Assembly: GCA_963790965.1 (NCBI GenBank)
Contig: CAWBQO010000001.1
Coordinates: forward strand, 186,001 to 250,000
Length of the DNA: 64,000 bases
Origin: CAWBQO01 sp963790965
GTDB taxonomy: Bacteria; Bacteroidota; Rhodothermia; Rhodothermales; DASSAV01
Direction of reading: 5' to 3'
The notes below the pieces were generated by a model. That model was given only the letters and a program-made list of their open reading frames with translations. It did no database searches and was not told the origin of the DNA. The translations under genes were made by a program, and so were the position numbers. Shown piece by piece: positions 61,482 through 64,000 of the stretch; position 1 is the first letter of the stretch; every line of letters starts with the position of its first letter.

Positions 61482-63947
61482 TCACGTTTCTTTGTAAGCA
61501 AGCAGTCGCAGGGCGTTGAAAACAACGACGAGCGTGCTCCCCTCGTGGAGAGCCACCGCGGGGCCGATGCCCAGCCCGAAGAGCGTTGCCGGGACGAGCA
61601 CTGCGACCATGCCGAGGCTCATCCAGAGGTTCTGCCGGATAATACGGCGCGTCTGGCGGGAAAGCCCCACGGCGAACGGAAGTCGCCGCAGATCGTCGCC
61701 CATGAGCGCCACGTCGGCAGTCTCGAGGGCCACGTCGGAGCCGGCCGCGCCCATAGCGATGCCGACGGTGGCGGTGGCGAGTGCAGGCGCGTCGTTGACG
61801 CCGTCGCCGATCATGGCGACGCGGCCCTCGCGCGCGAGTTCGCGGATGGTCTCGACCTTCCCCTCCGGCAGCAAGTCGCCCCGGGCCTCATCCAACCCAA
61901 CGATGGCCGCAACGGACGCCGCGACGGTCTGGTTGTCGCCCGAGATCATGATCATGTGGCGGATGCCGAGATCGCGCAGCTTGCCGATGGTTTCGGCAGC
62001 CGCCTCGCGCGGCGTGTCCATGAGGCCGATGATGCCGAGGAAGCGGTTGCCGTGGCGGACGATCATGGTGGTGCGCCCCTCCCCTTCCAGCCGCTCCGCC
62101 GATGCGCGGAGACTGTCCGGCAGCGCCGGGCCTCCCTCTTCGAAAAGATCCGGCTTGCCGATGAGGACGGGCCGGCCGTCGACTTCCGCGCGAACGCCTT
62201 TGCCGGTGATGCTCTGCAGGTTCTCGGCAGAAATGCGCGGCGCGTCCTGCTCGTCGGCGTAGCGCACGATGGCTCTGGCGAGCGGATGGTCGGAAAGGCG
62301 TTCAACCGCGGCGGTTACGGAGAGAAGGTCCGCCTCCGAACCCTCCGAAGGAACCGCATCCGTGACGTGCGGCCGCCCCTCCGTCAGGGTGCCCGTCTTG
62401 TCGAAGGCCAGCACCGTCAGCGTGCCGAGGTTTTCCAGCGGACCGCCGCCCTTGACGAGCACGCCGCCGCGACCGGCGCGGGCCACGCCCGAGAGGACGG
62501 CGCTCGGCGTCGCGATGGCGAGCGCGCACGGACTCGCGGCCACGAGTACGGCCATTGCGCGGTAGAAGCTTGCGGCGAACGGCTCGTCGATGACAACCCA
62601 GGCGAAGAGGAGCAGCACGACCAGTCCGAGCACGGCGGGCACGAACACCCGCTCGAAACGGTCCGTGAACCGCTGCGTTGGTGAGCGCTCCGTCTCCGCT
62701 TCCGCCACCATCTGGACCACGCGCGCGAGCGTGGAGTCGGCGGAGCGCTTCGTCACGACGATTTCGAGCGCGCCGCCGCCATTGATCGTCCCGGCAAAGA
62801 CGCGGTGCGCCGCATCGAGCGCGTCCGGCGACTCCTCCGCGGCCGCGCGATCCGGGACCGGCCTTTTATCGACCGGTACGCTTTCGCCCGTGATCGGGGC
62901 CTGGTCTACGGCGCTCTGGCCTTTCACTACAAATCCGTCGGCCGGGAGGCGCTCGTTCGTTCGGATGATGACCGTGTCTCCCACCTTGAGCGACTCGACC
63001 GGCACTTCCTGCTCCGTTTGGCCCCTGCGCACCGTAGCCGTCTTCGGGGCGAGATCCGCCAGTGACTCTATCGCGCGGCGAGCGCGGCCCATGGCGAAGT
63101 GCTCGAGGGCGTGGCCCAGGGAAAACAGGAAGAGCAGCAGCGCTCCTTCGGCCCATTTTCCAAGGGCAGCCGCGCCCGCCGCCGCCACGAGCATGAGGAA
63201 GTCGATTTCGAAACGACCGACACGTATGGAGTCGGTGGCCTCTTTGAGCGTGAAGTAGCCGCCGAAAACATAGGCCGCAATAAAGAACGCCGTCGGCAGC
63301 CACGGCGCGACGTCGAGGAGCCAGATGGAGAGCCAGCCCAGCACGACGAACACGCCCGCGAGAATGGCAAAGATGATCTCCGATCGCTCGCCGAAAGGCC
63401 CGCCGTGAGCGTGACCGCCTTCGCCATGATTGTGCGCCTCGTGATCGTGATCGGCATGATCGGCATGGCCTTCCGCTTCCTGTTCCTCCCTCGTCTCTTC
63501 GCCCGAGACGCGGACGCCGAGGTCGGCCAGCATCGCGCGCAGGGCGGCTTCGTTTGTCTGCTCCCGGTCGAACTCGATCCGAATAGGACCCGTCGCGTTC
63601 GCCTCCGCCTCCACGACGCCGGCGTTCTGATTGAGGCGCGTAGCAACGGTTCGGGCGCGGCGCTGGTGCCGCAGTCCTTCCACTTCCCAGAGCACGTGGC
63701 CGTAGCGGTCCGTGATGGCGGCCCCCGCGTGCACGGCCATCCGCCGGATGCGCGTAAGGCCGATCTGGGCAGGATCGTAGTGAATGCAAAGCTTCGCCGG
63801 GTTCTCCTCATCCGCATGCACGACGTGAACGCGCTCGATGCCCTCGCTGGACTCCAGTTCCGTCACCAACCGATGCGCGCAGCGGTCGCACTCGTCTGGC
63901 AGATGGGGAAGCAGGACTTGCAGATCGAGGCGCACGTTCTTAGGCAT
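61482..63947 (-). CDS. P1B-4-like metal-transporting P-type ATPase
   Basis: An 821-residue heavy-metal ATPase. The N-terminus has a CDRC pair (residues 20-23) in a ferredoxin-like domain and a second such domain without Cys. A His-rich linker follows (HADHADHDHEAHNHGEGGHA about 160-180). Catalytic motifs: TGES, DKTGTLTEGRP (phosphorylated Asp), HPLA, GDGVNDAPAL. The metal helix reads AASPCALAIATPS, an SPC rather than CPC, and the last helix has HEGSTLVVVFNALRL. SPC plus HEGST is characteristic of P1B-4 pumps (cobalt, iron or zinc export), so copper is unlikely. It lies upstream of uxuA on the same strand. Confidence 0.9.
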   Translation of the reverse strand: MPKNVRLDLQVLLPHLPDECDRCAHRLVTELESSEGIERVHVVHADEENPAKLCIHYDPAQIGLTRIRRMAVHAGAAITDRYGHVLWEVEGLRHQRRARTVATRLNQNAGVVEAEANATGPIRIEFDREQTNEAALRAMLADLGVRVSGEETREEQEAEGHADHADHDHEAHNHGEGGHAHGGPFGERSEIIFAILAGVFVVLGWLSIWLLDVAPWLPTAFFIAAYVFGGYFTLKEATDSIRVGRFEIDFLMLVAAAGAAALGKWAEGALLLFLFSLGHALEHFAMGRARRAIESLADLAPKTATVRRGQTEQEVPVESLKVGDTVIIRTNERLPADGFVVKGQSAVDQAPITGESVPVDKRPVPDRAAAEESPDALDAAHRVFAGTINGGGALEIVVTKRSADSTLARVVQMVAEAETERSPTQRFTDRFERVFVPAVLGLVVLLLFAWVVIDEPFAASFYRAMAVLVAASPCALAIATPSAVLSGVARAGRGGVLVKGGGPLENLGTLTVLAFDKTGTLTEGRPHVTDAVPSEGSEADLLSVTAAVERLSDHPLARAIVRYADEQDAPRISAENLQSITGKGVRAEVDGRPVLIGKPDLFEEGGPALPDSLRASAERLEGEGRTTMIVRHGNRFLGIIGLMDTPREAAAETIGKLRDLGIRHMIMISGDNQTVAASVAAIVGLDEARGDLLPEGKVETIRELAREGRVAMIGDGVNDAPALATATVGIAMGAAGSDVALETADVALMGDDLRRLPFAVGLSRQTRRIIRQNLWMSLGMVAVLVPATLFGLGIGPAVALHEGSTLVVVFNALRLLAYKET

Positions 63948-64000
63948 GGCTTCAGCTGAATGAAAGATGATCAGGGTAGGCGCTACTATACCCGCACCGC

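Noticed and set aside
60375..62684. Plus-strand open frame of 769 codons
   Set aside because: It is antisense to uxuA and the metal ATPase, both with full family motifs.

Overview
The window reads as a chromosomal segment from a GC-rich member of the Bacteroidota/Rhodothermota group (inference). The supporting features are a SusC/SusD pair, T9SS-type C-terminal sorting domains, PorV/PorQ-type outer-membrane proteins, many lipoproteins, and a complete curli secretion set (CsgE, CsgF, CsgG, probable CsgH) with eight curlin-repeat proteins. Most genes lie on the minus strand. I saw no rRNA, tRNA, CRISPR array or phage genes.

Region 1 (1-26.2 kb, all minus strand) looks like one long carbohydrate-utilisation locus. 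Read in transcription order it has a DeoR/GlpR-type regulator, an EamA exporter, a lipoprotein amidohydrolase, SusC, SusD, a second TonB-dependent receptor, a large T9SS-sorted protein with an Fn3-like domain, a PorV/PorQ-family protein, a TIG/beta-propeller lipoprotein, a small T9SS-sorted CBM9/DOMON-like protein, two DUF4832-type glycosidase-like secreted proteins, a decayed amidohydrolase pseudogene, a GH36-like alpha-galactosidase lipoprotein, an unassigned glycosidase-like lipoprotein and a sodium:solute symporter cut by the window edge. Recognisable promoters precede the EamA gene, the CBM9-like gene and the DeoR gene.

Region 2 (26.5-34.0 kb) holds an SDR dehydrogenase, two minus-strand curlin-repeat genes with an unknown plus-strand gene between them, a repeat-rich gap, a lipoprotein with a carboxypeptidase-regulatory-like domain, and a CsgH-like chaperone. 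Region 3 (34.2-38.3 kb) has a split Aer-like pair (PAS protein plus soluble chemotaxis transducer), a DUF427 gene and a secreted alpha/beta hydrolase. Region 4 (38.5-47.7 kb) is a hexuronate catabolic operon (UxaB, KdgK, UxaA with a single-base frameshift, then a DctP-DctQ-DctM TRAP transporter) next to a LacI-type regulator; UxuA is separate at 60.3-61.5 kb. Region 5 (48.4-59.6 kb, plus strand) has CreD, then csgE-csgF-csgG and six curlin-repeat genes, most followed by strong hairpin terminators. The window ends with UxuA and a P1B-4-like metal-transporting ATPase.

The most notable non-coding feature is a dispersed family of roughly 165-173 bp elements with inverted ends (AGAGGCNGTT), flanked by TA. 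It fits an IS630/Tc1-type MITE. At least seven copies lie in this window, all in one orientation, and two of them supply the stop codon of the adjacent gene. Other non-coding features are a 412/337 bp tandem duplication whose length difference matches a 19-bp minisatellite, a related copy 15 kb away, and a 6-bp-stem/3-nt-loop hairpin 35-38 nt upstream of three curlin start codons.
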